Positions 1-7,937 of a DNA stretch of 33,737 bases are shown here, in pieces. This DNA is from Planctomycetota bacterium (GTDB lineage Bacteria; Planctomycetota; UBA8108; SXIK01), in the NCBI GenBank assembly GCA_016209535.1, contig JACQVW010000054.1:1-33737 (forward strand), given 5' to 3'. A model generated the notes under the pieces. It was not told where the DNA came from and searched no databases. It was given only the letters and a program-made list of their open reading frames with translations. Each line of letters starts with the position of its first letter. Position 1 is the first letter of the stretch. Both the position numbers and the translations under genes were made by a program.

Positions 1-630
1 CGCGCCGAGCCCCTGCTCCACGCGATCCGCGACTTCGCCCGGGCCGAGGACCTGCCGCGCCTCACGGGCCTGCTCGAGAAGCTCGGCGGGCGCGAGGAGC
101 AGGAGATGCTCTTGAGGGCCATCGGCAGCGCCGCCGGGCCCGAGGGCGGCCGCACGCTCCTCGGGTACCTCGAGAGCGCTCCCGAGGGCGTGCGGCGCGA
201 GGCCGTCGTGGAGGCCCTCGCCGACCTCGCGAAGAAGGAGGAACTGCCGGCCTTGATCCCCGCCCTGACGCGGCTCCTCGAGGCCGAGACCCAAGGGCGC
301 GCCCAGTGGCAGCTTGCGCGGGCCATCGCCAGCCACGGCCCCGAGGGCGTCGCGGCGGTGGGCGAGATCCTCGCGCGAGACCCGGACCCGCGCCGCCGCG
401 GCGAGGTCCTCCGCGGGCTCGAGTCGGTGCACCCCGAGGAGGCCGCCGCCCTGGCCCGGGGATTCCTCCTGGACCCGTCTCCCGAGCTCCGCGGGAGGGC
501 GCTCAAGGTCCTCGCCTCCTCGGGCGACCCGGCGGCGCCGGACGCGTTGCGGGCCGCCCTCGAGGTCGAGACGGAGCCAGGGCTCCGCGAGGCGATCGCG
601 GTGCTCTTGAAGCATCGCGAGGGGCGGTGA
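1..630 (+). CDS. HEAT-repeat protein, 3' part
   Basis: The frame is open from the first base of the window to the TGA at 628-630, so the N-terminus lies outside; 209 residues are visible. The sequence is a chain of about 30-residue helical repeats rich in Leu, Ala, Arg and Glu, with the typical HEAT phrases DP(D/S)P..R and ALRAALEVE. There is no signal peptide or catalytic motif in the visible part. HEAT arrays act as protein-binding scaffolds; in GC-rich environmental bacteria they often form the ends of large secreted or regulatory proteins, but the role here cannot be told. The Met codon at 106 is internal to the array and is probably not the start. Confidence 0.85.
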   Translation, partial: RAEPLLHAIRDFARAEDLPRLTGLLEKLGGREEQEMLLRAIGSAAGPEGGRTLLGYLESAPEGVRREAVVEALADLAKKEELPALIPALTRLLEAETQGRAQWQLARAIASHGPEGVAAVGEILARDPDPRRRGEVLRGLESVHPEEAAALARGFLLDPSPELRGRALKVLASSGDPAAPDALRAALEVETEPGLREAIAVLLKHREGR

Positions 631-657
631 GGCACCGGGCCGGTGACTCGCGCCCCG

Positions 658-1557
658 CTACGGCGGGCAGCTCGAGTAGTCGCAGGTCGGGAGGGAGTCC
701 ACGGTCGGATCGGGGCCGCACTCCGCGAGGCCGGGCGGTCTCGGCGGCGGGCCGCCGAGGAAGAGGAAGCTGAGGAGGAAGATCGGGTCGCTCACGTCCG
801 AGAGCCCGTCGTCGTTCGCGTCGGAGGCATCGCTGCAGGTCGGGCACGCCGCGCCGAGGAACTTGCAGCCGAGGATGTGGATCGGGTCCGAGATGTCGAC
901 CCTGCCGTCGCCCGTCGAGTCGCCCCTGAGGAAGTCGGCGTCTCCGGCGACGACCTCGAAGGCGCAGCTCCCGAGGGTTGGGTGGTACGTGGCACCCTGC
1001 CACGTCACGGCGTTGACGACGGGTCAGCCGGACCCGCCGCAGCCGTCGAGGAAGAAGAGCCTCGCGGCCCTGGCCTGACCCAGCTCGGCGGGCGTCCGGC
1101 CGCGGAACGTGATCCTCGCGATCGGCGCCGCGCCTGCCGGGGGCAGCGTCACGGGCTTCACGAACGCGAGCACCACGGCGCTCACGGCCCCGTCGCGATC
1201 CTCACAGCCGTCCGTCCCCCCGTGGGCGATCTCGCTCTTCTCGAAGCCGCCGTCGAGGAGCCCCGGAGGGTCATCGGTGACCTTGGCGGCGAGGGTGCCG
1301 CTCGTCGTGATGCCGGTGATCTCGACCCCCTCCGCGCTCAGGCTGATGGACCAGCCCTGGGCCCCCGCCGCGGGATCGGGGTTCGAGGCCGTGACCAGCA
1401 CCGCGCCGGCGCGCCACTCGGAGGTCCGGCCGGGCGCAGCCTTCACGGCCGCGTCGCAGAGGCTGAAGGTGAGCGAGAAGGACGGACCCCCCTCCTGGGC
1501 TCGAGCCCCGGCCGTCACGAGCCCCGCGAGCAGAAGCACGGGCTTGATGAGCTTCAT
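658..1557 (-). CDS. Secreted cohesin-like/dockerin-like protein with in-frame TGA (candidate selenoprotein)
   Basis: The ATG at 1557 begins a 299-codon frame broken only by a TGA at 1026-1024 (residue 178). Residues 1-20 are a signal peptide ending GARA-Q. Residues about 25-170 form a beta-rich, cohesin-like domain (GAQGWSISLSAEGVEI ... GAVSAVVLAFVKPVTLPP); its relative opens the 3628-7290 protein. After the TGA the same frame continues PVVNAVTWQGATY, then two dockerin-like loops (RGDSTGDGRVDISDPI and DANDDGLSDVSDPIFLL) and a Cys-rich tail. The only start for a separate second half is a GTG at 1008 with no Shine-Dalgarno sequence. Cys173 lies five residues before the TGA (CGGSG-TGA). A SECIS-like hairpin follows the TGA. 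The alternatives are selenocysteine insertion, a nonsense mutation or a base error. The gene is divergent from the creatininase gene, with 71 bp between starts. I am confident the two halves belong together and unsure how the TGA is read. Confidence 0.7.
987..1005 (-). promoter_or_regulatory. SECIS-like hairpin after in-frame TGA
   Basis: On the minus-strand RNA, 18 nt after the UGA, the arms ACGUGGCA and UGCCACGU form a perfect 8-bp stem around the loop GGG. The apical loop begins 26 nt after the UGA, is 3 nt long and starts with G. These values fall inside the published bacterial SECIS consensus. The segment is also coding (TWQGATY), so the pairing could be chance in GC-rich DNA. Confidence 0.45.
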
Positions 1558-1628
1558 GGGACTCTGGGATCTTATCCGATCCGGCCGATCCCACCACCCA
1601 GCAGATCGTCTTCCGAGGAGGTTCTCCC

Positions 1629-2387
1629 ATGCAGCTAGAAGACCTGAAGTCCCCCGACGTCGCCGCGCTCTCGAGGGACACGCCCGTCGTGCTCCCCATC
1701 GCGAGCCTCGAGCAGCACGGCCGGCACCTGCCCCTCTTCACGGACAGCATGCTCTGCGGCGAGGTCCTCCGGCGCGCGGCGCCGAGGCTGGGGGACCGCG
1801 TCCTCATCGCGCCCCTCTTCTGGCTCGGAAGCTCGCACCACCACATGGACCACGCGGGCACCATGTCGGCGGAGCCGCGGCTCTACCTCGACACGCTCAG
1901 CGGCCTCCTCGAGAACTGGATCGCCCACAGTTTCAAGCGCCTCGTCCTCTTGAACGGCCACGGCGGGAACATCGTGCCCGGCGCCCAGGCCGTCTTCGAG
2001 GTCCGGCAGCGCCACCGGGGCCGGAAGGACCTGCTCCTCCTCTCGGCCACCTACTGGCTCCTGGGGGGAGATCCGGCGGGATCGGTCCCGGGGCTCCGGC
2101 AGCGGCGCATGGGCCACGCCTGCGAGTGGGAGACGTCCATGGTGCTCCGCATCGCGCCCGGCCTCGTGGGGGACTACGAGGGCGCCGAGCCCGTGGAGCC
2201 CGGCCGCGCCTTCGAGCCCGCCGACCGCGGCTGGACCATGCCCGACCGGAGCGCCCCCGGGCACGTGGGAGACCCGAGCGCCGCGAGCGCCGAGAAGGGC
2301 GAGGCGCTGCTCCGGCACTTCGCCGAGGGGCTCGCGGCGTTCCTCGAGCGCGTCGTCGCGTGGGACGGGAGGTCGTGGGAGGGGTGA
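1629..2387 (+). CDS. Creatininase-family amidohydrolase
   Basis: This 252-residue protein matches the creatininase/creatinine amidohydrolase family, metal-dependent hydrolases of cyclic or linear amides. The metal-site signatures are visible: SLEQHGRHLPLFTD (E28, H30, D39), HHHMDHAGT near 70-78, NGHGGN (H111) and GHACEWETS (H163, E166, E168). The length is normal for the family and no signal peptide is seen, so it is probably cytoplasmic. The start is fixed by a strong GAGGAGG at 1615-1621, seven bases before the ATG. Members act on creatinine, formamides or cofactor-related substrates (for example MftE- and ArfB-type enzymes), and neighbours here do not narrow the substrate. Its promoter must lie in the 71-bp divergent gap shared with the gene at 658-1557. 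Confidence 0.92.
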   Translation: MQLEDLKSPDVAALSRDTPVVLPIASLEQHGRHLPLFTDSMLCGEVLRRAAPRLGDRVLIAPLFWLGSSHHHMDHAGTMSAEPRLYLDTLSGLLENWIAHSFKRLVLLNGHGGNIVPGAQAVFEVRQRHRGRKDLLLLSATYWLLGGDPAGSVPGLRQRRMGHACEWETSMVLRIAPGLVGDYEGAEPVEPGRAFEPADRGWTMPDRSAPGHVGDPSAASAEKGEALLRHFAEGLAAFLERVVAWDGRSWEG

Positions 2388-2404
2388 GGGGCGCGCAGGC
2401 GGGG

Positions 2405-3031
2405 CTACGCCGGGCCCTCCGGCTTGGCCGCCTGGACGAGCCTCTCCACGAGCCGATCCCGAAAGACCTCGAGCTCCGAGAGGCTGACGGCGCTCAAGCC
2501 GGCGGCTTGGCCGAGCCGACGCAACGGGAACTGCCGGAGGAGCCAGGCCAGCACTGGACCGGAGAAACCAGCGTCCTTCTCCGGGGCGTCCCGGAGTGCG
2601 CGATCCAGTTCCCCGCCCGCCTCGAGGATGGCCTTGACATCCTGGAGGTCCCGGATCTCTGCCCTGCCCAGCAAGGCGCAAAGCTTGTTTACGAGGATCT
2701 CGTGCAGCGTGTCCACGGAGATGGTGACGTGTTCGAATCGCACGACCATCGGGCTCTCGAGCACCCCCGCGCTGTCCGCGACAAGATCAACGAGGACCAC
2801 CTCGATTCCGTCGGTGACCCTGAGCCTGGCGAACGCGACCTCCGTCTGGGTCGTATCCACCTGGAGGCCATCCGCGACGAGGTGTTCGCGCGCTGATTGG
2901 GGGAGCCGCTCCAGCATTTGCTGACCATGCCAGAAGAGATCCAGGTCTCGAGTGGCTCTGTGGCCGAGGTGAAACCCGGCAAGGGCGGCGCCCCCCGTGA
3001 GCGTCCAGGAAGGGCTGATGCCGGCCAGCAC
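2405..3031 (-). CDS. AbiEii/AbiGii-type nucleotidyltransferase toxin-like protein
   Basis: The protein shows the AbiEii-type nucleotidyltransferase signature: LTGGAALAGFHLGHRATRDLDLF (residues about 11-33), with the Gly-Gly and Asp-x-Asp of the NTase active site, and later the conserved LVNKLCALLGRAEIRDLQDV. Such proteins act as toxins or tRNA/NTP-modifying enzymes in type IV-like toxin-antitoxin or abortive-infection pairs. The start is ambiguous. GTG at 3031 has AGGA eight bases upstream. The conserved family N-terminus (KLTALQCRILRVL) is encoded further upstream in the same frame, back to a TAG at 3080-3082, with only a CTG at 3061 as a possible initiator. That CTG sits beside the TAA of the upstream gene (3063-3065), suggesting translational coupling. 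A lost start codon is also possible. Confidence 0.85.
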   Translation of the reverse strand: MLAGISPSWTLTGGAALAGFHLGHRATRDLDLFWHGQQMLERLPQSAREHLVADGLQVDTTQTEVAFARLRVTDGIEVVLVDLVADSAGVLESPMVVRFEHVTISVDTLHEILVNKLCALLGRAEIRDLQDVKAILEAGGELDRALRDAPEKDAGFSGPVLAWLLRQFPLRRLGQAAGLSAVSLSELEVFRDRLVERLVQAAKPEGPA

Positions 3032-3062
3032 GCGGAGGATCCTGCATTGAAGCGCTGTCAGC

Positions 3063-3380
3063 TTACTCTGGTGGTACTCCTACACGCTGGACCACCCTCC
3101 ATTCCCCCAAGAGCCAAGTCCAGAACGCCCGGCTGCGACCCAGGTAGGGGTGCAGGCGCGTCCAGAGCTCCCCAATCTCGGAGAGGGACAGAAACCGAAA
3201 CACGTCAACGGGCTTCGCCTGGCGCATCAGCTTTCCGGCGAAGTAGGCGCGCACCTCGGGGTCCGGATCCCGGAGGGCCTCCAGGAATGCCGCGAGGGTC
3301 AGCTCCATGTCCCAGCGGAAATAGGGTCGACCGCTCGAATCGAGGAGCAGGTGGTCAGGCGTGAAGCTCAGTGCGGCCAT
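3063..3380 (-). CDS. Small partner protein of the AbiEii-like gene (putative antitoxin)
   Basis: This is a 105-residue protein starting at ATG 3380 and ending immediately before the AbiEii-like gene on the same strand. It is rich in aromatic and charged residues: DPDPEVRAYFAGKLMRQAKP, then FRFLSLSEIGELW, then YLGRSRAFWTWLLGEWRV. I recognise this as the type of small protein commonly encoded just upstream of AbiEii-like nucleotidyltransferases, which supports a toxin-antitoxin-like pair. An antitoxin role is inferred from position and size only; it has no obvious DNA-binding helix-turn-helix. Longer readings of the same frame extend far upstream into sequence of non-protein-like composition, so the short version is preferred. 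Confidence 0.65.
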   Translation of the reverse strand: MAALSFTPDHLLLDSSGRPYFRWDMELTLAAFLEALRDPDPEVRAYFAGKLMRQAKPVDVFRFLSLSEIGELWTRLHPYLGRSRAFWTWLLGEWRVVQRVGVPPE

Positions 3381-3627
3381 ACGGGAACTCGACTCGATAT
3401 TACCCGGCTTTTCGGGGTGCGTCCAAGCGCTTCGGGCGACGGGGTACATGCGCTTCGCGCCGCGGCCCCCCGCGCCGCCCATGCGCCGCTCTCCTCTTGG
3501 ACCCTGCCAAGCCTCGCCATGATCTCGGCGCTCGGATGTGGTGGCGACGTAGCCCCCTGGGTACACTGCCTTCCGTTGGGTTCTTGTCTTGGTGTTCGTT
3601 GTCTGAAGGCCGGAAGGAAGGTGTCGC

Positions 3628-6600
3628 ATGTTGGCTCGAAGCCTGACCATCGCCATGGTCTCATGCTCGGGGCTCTGGCTTTCTCCGCGGATCGCGCTCG
3701 CGCAGCCGGCGCCCGCGTTCACCCTGGACTTCGACGGGCCCTCGACCGCCGGGGCCTTCCCGAGGACCTCGGTCACCGCCGGCATCAAGTGCCGGCTCCA
3801 GGGCACGTCCCTCCCCGGCGCGCCGGGTGCACAGGCCTGGTCCCTCGGCGTCGAGGCCGCGGGGAGCTGCCGCATCGTCCTGGGCACCACCCTCGCCACG
3901 GCCGGGGCGAGCGTGCGGGAGGGAGGGTTCCGCCGGGACGACGGGTTCGAGCACACGGAGCTCACGAGCGGGGCAGGGAACGAGGGCGTGGTGAGCGTCG
4001 TGGTCCTCAGCCGTACGGGCGGGGCGACTCTCGATCCGCCGGGCAGCCCGCACCACGTCCTGGGCCTCGAGGTCGAGGGCAAGGTGCCCGAGGGCTGCAC
4101 CGACTGCGCGCTCCGCTACCGCTCGGGCCTGGAGGGCTCGCTGGGCCCCGTCAAGCTGACCGTGACCCAGGCCGGCCAGACCGTCGAGCCAGCCACCCGG
4201 GCCGCGACCTTGGGCCTCTGCGGCGTCCCCTGCTTCGCCCCGCAGCCGGTCCCGGGCTTCAACGAGCTCGAGGTGGACGATGCGGTGGTCGGCTCGGCGA
4301 GGTCCCAGAAGGAGGTGATCGAGGTGTGCAGCTCGAGCCGTGGCTACGGCGGGCCTCAGGACGCGCTCTTGACCCTCGTCCAGGAGACCGGGGTCGAGCT
4401 CGAGGCGAGCGCCGAGGTGCTGAGCGTGGACGGCCAGGCCGGCGTCGAGGCGCGCGCCTTCACGGGCACGGGTTCGGACCCGCAGGCCCCCGCGATCCGC
4501 ATCGCCGTCGAGGCGAGCGCCGCCGCCGGGTTCGTCCTGCGCTCGGCGGTGCGCGCCTTCCACGGGGCCAAGATGGACGAGCGGGGCTCGCGGGAGGTCC
4601 CCGTCAAGCTCCCGCTACGCGTGGGGGTGCGCCGCGGGGTGGGCAGCTCCACGTTCACCACGTTCTTCATGGAGGGTGAGAGGATGGTGGATCACCTCTC
4701 CTTCGACGTGGGCCGGACTGGCCTCGATGTCCCCGTCTACAGGGTGGGCATGGCCCATGGGTCCGATCCCTTCGCCCAGGCGGGGCAGCCGAAGGCCGGG
4801 TTCGCGCGATTCCGGGCTCCGGTCGTCGTGGAGGAGGCGTCCGTGGCCCCGCCCGTCCTCTCGCGGCACGTGATCAACTTCCACGGGGCTATCAACCGCA
4901 GCACGGAGCTCGAGGTCACAGGCCTCGGGCTCGACGCGGCCAGGGAGGTCCTCGTGGCGGGGATCGAGGCGAAGATCCTGGAGCGCTCGCCCGCGGCGCT
5001 CAAGGTGCTGGTGCCTCCGTCGGGCAAGCCCACGCGCGGCGACATCGTCGTGCGCACGCCGAGGGGCGAGTCGGTGATCCCGAACTCGTTCTTCGCCTAC
5101 GGCGAGGCCTTCGTCCGCTGCGACTGCGATGGGAACGGCGTGCCCGAGATCACCGACATGATCCGCATGCTCGGTTTCCAGTTCCTCGGCGGGCCTCCCT
5201 GCCTGTGCGCCGAGGCGGCGGACTGCAACGGCGACAGGAAGAGGGACATCGGGGACCCGATCGCGGGCCTCTCCGCGCTCTTCCTGGGCACGTTCCGCCC
5301 TCCAGCGCCCTACCCAGAGTCGGGCTTCGATCCGGACGGGGAGCTCTGCGGCGTCGATCTTCCCACCATCGCTCAGGTCTCCACGCGGGAGATCGCCGAG
5401 GGACAGACCTTCGCAATCCGCGGGGAGGGCTTCTCGCGCGTCCCCGAGGAGAACATCGTGTTCGCCGGCGACGCCCAGCTCACGGTGGTGAAGGCCTCGC
5501 CGAAGGAGCTCATCGTGGAGACGGGCATGGTCATCACGGGCGGAGACGCCAGGCTGGGCATCATCCGGGACTTCCTCCCCGGGATCTTCGGCGTGGACCC
5601 CTCCCTTTGCCGGCCGCGGTTCTGCTTCCCGCTCTTCATCGGCCCGGCGGTGCTCAAGGCGGACCTGCTCCGGCTCGTTCCGTCGCAGGTGGGCCTCATC
5701 GGGACCACCAAGCAGGAAGGCCGCAGCCTCGTCCTGTCGCTCGACCCGAAGCGCCTCGACACCGGGAGCCCGGTCCAGGTCCAGGCGACGCTCGTCACGC
5801 CCGTCCGGCCGAACCTGTCGCCGGGATCGCGGAAGACTGCGTTCGAGGTCAAGTTCTCCCTGCCGGAGATGGGCTTCGATGAGGCCGTGCGGGAGCTCGC
5901 GAAGCGCCTCGAGCGCGAGCTCTCCGGCGATGGCCCCCTGGCCGAGGTCCTGGTGATCCCGGATGCGGAGCGTGGCACCATCGAGCTCCGGCCCGCGGAT
6001 GACCTCCTCTCGGCGATCGACGGCAAGATCTCGGTGTACCCGGGGACCATCGGCCGCTGCGGTCCGACGAACCTCCATCCCATCAACGACGAGCGGGCCT
6101 TCGGCTGGTGCCGGTTCGAGGAGCTCGTCAAGCCGTGCAACGGCCTGCCGCAGTTCGAGTGGTTCATCCCCGTCCAGTTCGTCACCTCGACGAGCGGCTC
6201 CCTCTCCGGCGTGCCGCACCCCAACGACCGCTCCCCGGCGATGAAGTCGGTCATGTACAACTGGGACGCCTACTGCCACGTGCGCAAGCACAAGCTCTGG
6301 AACGAGTGCGCCCTCGAGGACCTGATCGACGGCGGGGCCACGGAGATCCCGGACTTCCCCACCTCGGCCTGGGTGCTCAAGACGGAGTGGCGGACCGACG
6401 ACCCCGCCGCCCCCCTCTGCGACCGCATGCCCTCCGGCGTCGACCTCACCAAGTTCTACAAGTACGTCTACTCGGGGGACGGGCGGAACTGGTACCTCAC
6501 CGCGATCCACCACACCACGAAGGACCTCGACAAGTGGTTCTGGATGGACGCCTACGTTCCGGCGCAGATCCTGCAGTCCACCTGCGGCTTCGTGCGCGGC

Positions 6601-7290
6601 CTCGGCGGCTGCGGCGGCACGAACCTCGATATGCCCGCCTCGCTGACGGGCACCCAGTGGAAGGACCACTTCCTCTGCACCAACATCACGACCACGCAGC
6701 CGATCACCTCCGGAGGCTTCGCCGGCGTGGGCCCGGGCGGCGGGACGAGCTCGGCCTGGTGCGGCAACTTCCAGTTCGCACCGGAGTGCCCCGACTCGAT
6801 CGACCTCGGCGGCGGCGGCGAGACCTGCTTGAGCTGCCATGACCGCGCCGAGGTCGCGATCTCGGGCGGCTCGCTCAAGCTCGACTTCCTCTACTCCCTC
6901 AACTCGCCTCACCCCGACCCGAACCCCTGCAGCTCAGGGGGAGGGTCCGTGGGCTTCTCCACGGACATCCAGCCCATCTTCAACGCGAGCTGTAGCTGCC
7001 ACACCGGAGGCGGTTCGCCGGCCGGCTTGAGCCTCGCGGCCGGGGTCTCCCACGGCAACCTGGTCAACGTGAATTCCTGCGAGCGCCCGACCATGAAGCG
7101 GGTCAAGCCCAACGACACGGGCATGAGCTACCTCTGGCACAAGCTGAACGGCACGCACAATACCCTCGGCTCCTGCTCTTGCCCGTCCGTCACGGGGTGC
7201 GGGGGACAGATGCCGCTCGGCGGCCCGGCCCTCTCCGCCTCGAACCTGACCAAGATCCAGCAGTGGATCCTGGCGGGCGCGAACCCTTGA
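3628..7290 (+). CDS. Large secreted protein: cohesin-like, IPT/TIG, dockerin-like and cytochrome-c-like segments
   Basis: The protein has 1220 residues with a signal peptide ending RIALA-QP and a strong GGAAGGAAG at 3612-3620 before the ATG. In order: a cohesin-like beta domain (about 30-190) related to that of the 658-1557 protein; a second beta-rich region (about 200-400); an IPT/TIG-like domain (about 405-490); a dockerin-like pair (about 494-555: CDCDGNGVPEITDMIRML and DCNGDRKRDIGDPI); a second IPT-like unit (about 570-640); and a long Cys/Trp-rich region. The C-terminus has one CxxCH heme motif (CLSCH, C1067-H1071). A Planctomycete-type cytochrome-c-like domain follows (DIQPIFNASCSCH ... 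MPLGG ... QQWILAGANP). Its would-be heme site is CxCH (C1122, C1124, H1125), one residue short of CxxCH. M1195 could be an axial ligand. It is probably an extracellular or periplasmic redox or binding protein; the substrate is unknown. Confidence 0.85.
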   Translation: MLARSLTIAMVSCSGLWLSPRIALAQPAPAFTLDFDGPSTAGAFPRTSVTAGIKCRLQGTSLPGAPGAQAWSLGVEAAGSCRIVLGTTLATAGASVREGGFRRDDGFEHTELTSGAGNEGVVSVVVLSRTGGATLDPPGSPHHVLGLEVEGKVPEGCTDCALRYRSGLEGSLGPVKLTVTQAGQTVEPATRAATLGLCGVPCFAPQPVPGFNELEVDDAVVGSARSQKEVIEVCSSSRGYGGPQDALLTLVQETGVELEASAEVLSVDGQAGVEARAFTGTGSDPQAPAIRIAVEASAAAGFVLRSAVRAFHGAKMDERGSREVPVKLPLRVGVRRGVGSSTFTTFFMEGERMVDHLSFDVGRTGLDVPVYRVGMAHGSDPFAQAGQPKAGFARFRAPVVVEEASVAPPVLSRHVINFHGAINRSTELEVTGLGLDAAREVLVAGIEAKILERSPAALKVLVPPSGKPTRGDIVVRTPRGESVIPNSFFAYGEAFVRCDCDGNGVPEITDMIRMLGFQFLGGPPCLCAEAADCNGDRKRDIGDPIAGLSALFLGTFRPPAPYPESGFDPDGELCGVDLPTIAQVSTREIAEGQTFAIRGEGFSRVPEENIVFAGDAQLTVVKASPKELIVETGMVITGGDARLGIIRDFLPGIFGVDPSLCRPRFCFPLFIGPAVLKADLLRLVPSQVGLIGTTKQEGRSLVLSLDPKRLDTGSPVQVQATLVTPVRPNLSPGSRKTAFEVKFSLPEMGFDEAVRELAKRLERELSGDGPLAEVLVIPDAERGTIELRPADDLLSAIDGKISVYPGTIGRCGPTNLHPINDERAFGWCRFEELVKPCNGLPQFEWFIPVQFVTSTSGSLSGVPHPNDRSPAMKSVMYNWDAYCHVRKHKLWNECALEDLIDGGATEIPDFPTSAWVLKTEWRTDDPAAPLCDRMPSGVDLTKFYKYVYSGDGRNWYLTAIHHTTKDLDKWFWMDAYVPAQILQSTCGFVRGLGGCGGTNLDMPASLTGTQWKDHFLCTNITTTQPITSGGFAGVGPGGGTSSAWCGNFQFAPECPDSIDLGGGGETCLSCHDRAEVAISGGSLKLDFLYSLNSPHPDPNPCSSGGGSVGFSTDIQPIFNASCSCHTGGGSPAGLSLAAGVSHGNLVNVNSCERPTMKRVKPNDTGMSYLWHKLNGTHNTLGSCSCPSVTGCGGQMPLGGPALSASNLTKIQQWILAGANP

Positions 7291-7526
7291 GCGGCACGAG
7301 GGGACGACGCAGGGAGCCGGGCGGGTCGCCCCTGCGCCGCCCCATCTGCCGCTTGTACTGATCCAGGGAGATCATGGGGTAGAGCGCGGGGTCGTTCCCC
7401 CAGCCGAGCATCATCTTCAATTCCCAGTCTCCCTCTCGGGGGCCCCGGACTTTCGGATTGTCCTCCCCGGCGCTCCCCGGTAGCGTCGCTGCCTTGAGGC
7501 AGCGCCCGCGCTTCCTCGCGAGAACC
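7291..7526. other. Intergenic stretch with a protein-like minus-strand fragment
   Basis: No complete gene is visible. On the minus strand, 7435-7334 reads as GDWELKMMLGWGNDPALY followed by PMISLDQYKRQMGRR, which looks like real protein. It lacks a clear start with a ribosome site and runs into low-complexity Arg/Gly/Pro sequence. It may be a gene remnant or a short undescribed gene. The start region of the next gene occupies the right end. Confidence 0.3.
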
Positions 7527-7922
7527 ATGCTCTCCGCCACCGAGAAGAACGTCCGGGCCTTCGGCCTCTCCATGGGCATCGTCTGCCTCATCGCGGGGGC
7601 CATCGTCTCCTGGAGGTCCTCGGGCGCTCTGCGCTGGCCCGTCGCGGGAAGCCTCTGGGCCGCGTCGGGGCTCCTCTGGGCTCTGGCGCTCGTGCGCCCC
7701 AGGCTCCTTGCGCCCGTTTACCGACCCTGGTCGAAGCTTCCCCACGGCATGGGCCTCGCCTTGACCTGGGTCATCATGACCTTCGTTTACTTCACCGTCC
7801 TCGTGCCCTTCACCTTCATCCGGTGGAAGGACCCGCTGCGCCGGAGGCTCGGCGCCCCCAGCTACTGGGAGCCTCACAGGAACGCGGAGCCCACCCTGGA
7901 GCGCTTCCACCGCCCCTTTTGA
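7527..7922 (+). CDS. SxtJ-family membrane protein
   Basis: This small integral membrane protein (131 residues from ATG 7527) has three predicted membrane spans: FGLSMGIVCLIAGAIVSW, a second around residues 35-55 (VAGSLWAASGLLWALALV), and a third around 70-95 (MGLALTWVIMTFVYFTVLVPF). It ends in a soluble tail containing RWKDPLRRR. It fits the SxtJ family, which is almost always encoded beside a NodU/CmcH-type carbamoyltransferase, as here (15 bp downstream). An in-frame GTG/ATG-type start at 7458 would add 23 residues of non-family sequence, so ATG 7527 is chosen. Its role is not established; it probably anchors or assists the carbamoylation system in the membrane. Confidence 0.82.
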   Translation: MLSATEKNVRAFGLSMGIVCLIAGAIVSWRSSGALRWPVAGSLWAASGLLWALALVRPRLLAPVYRPWSKLPHGMGLALTWVIMTFVYFTVLVPFTFIRWKDPLRRRLGAPSYWEPHRNAEPTLERFHRPF

Positions 7923-7937
7923 CCCTCGAGCCTCCTC

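Noticed and set aside
4615-6912. Long minus-strand open frame opposite the 3628-7290 gene
   Set aside because: It is a GC-rich antisense shadow with no signal peptide, domain or ribosome site; the plus-strand gene has clear domains.
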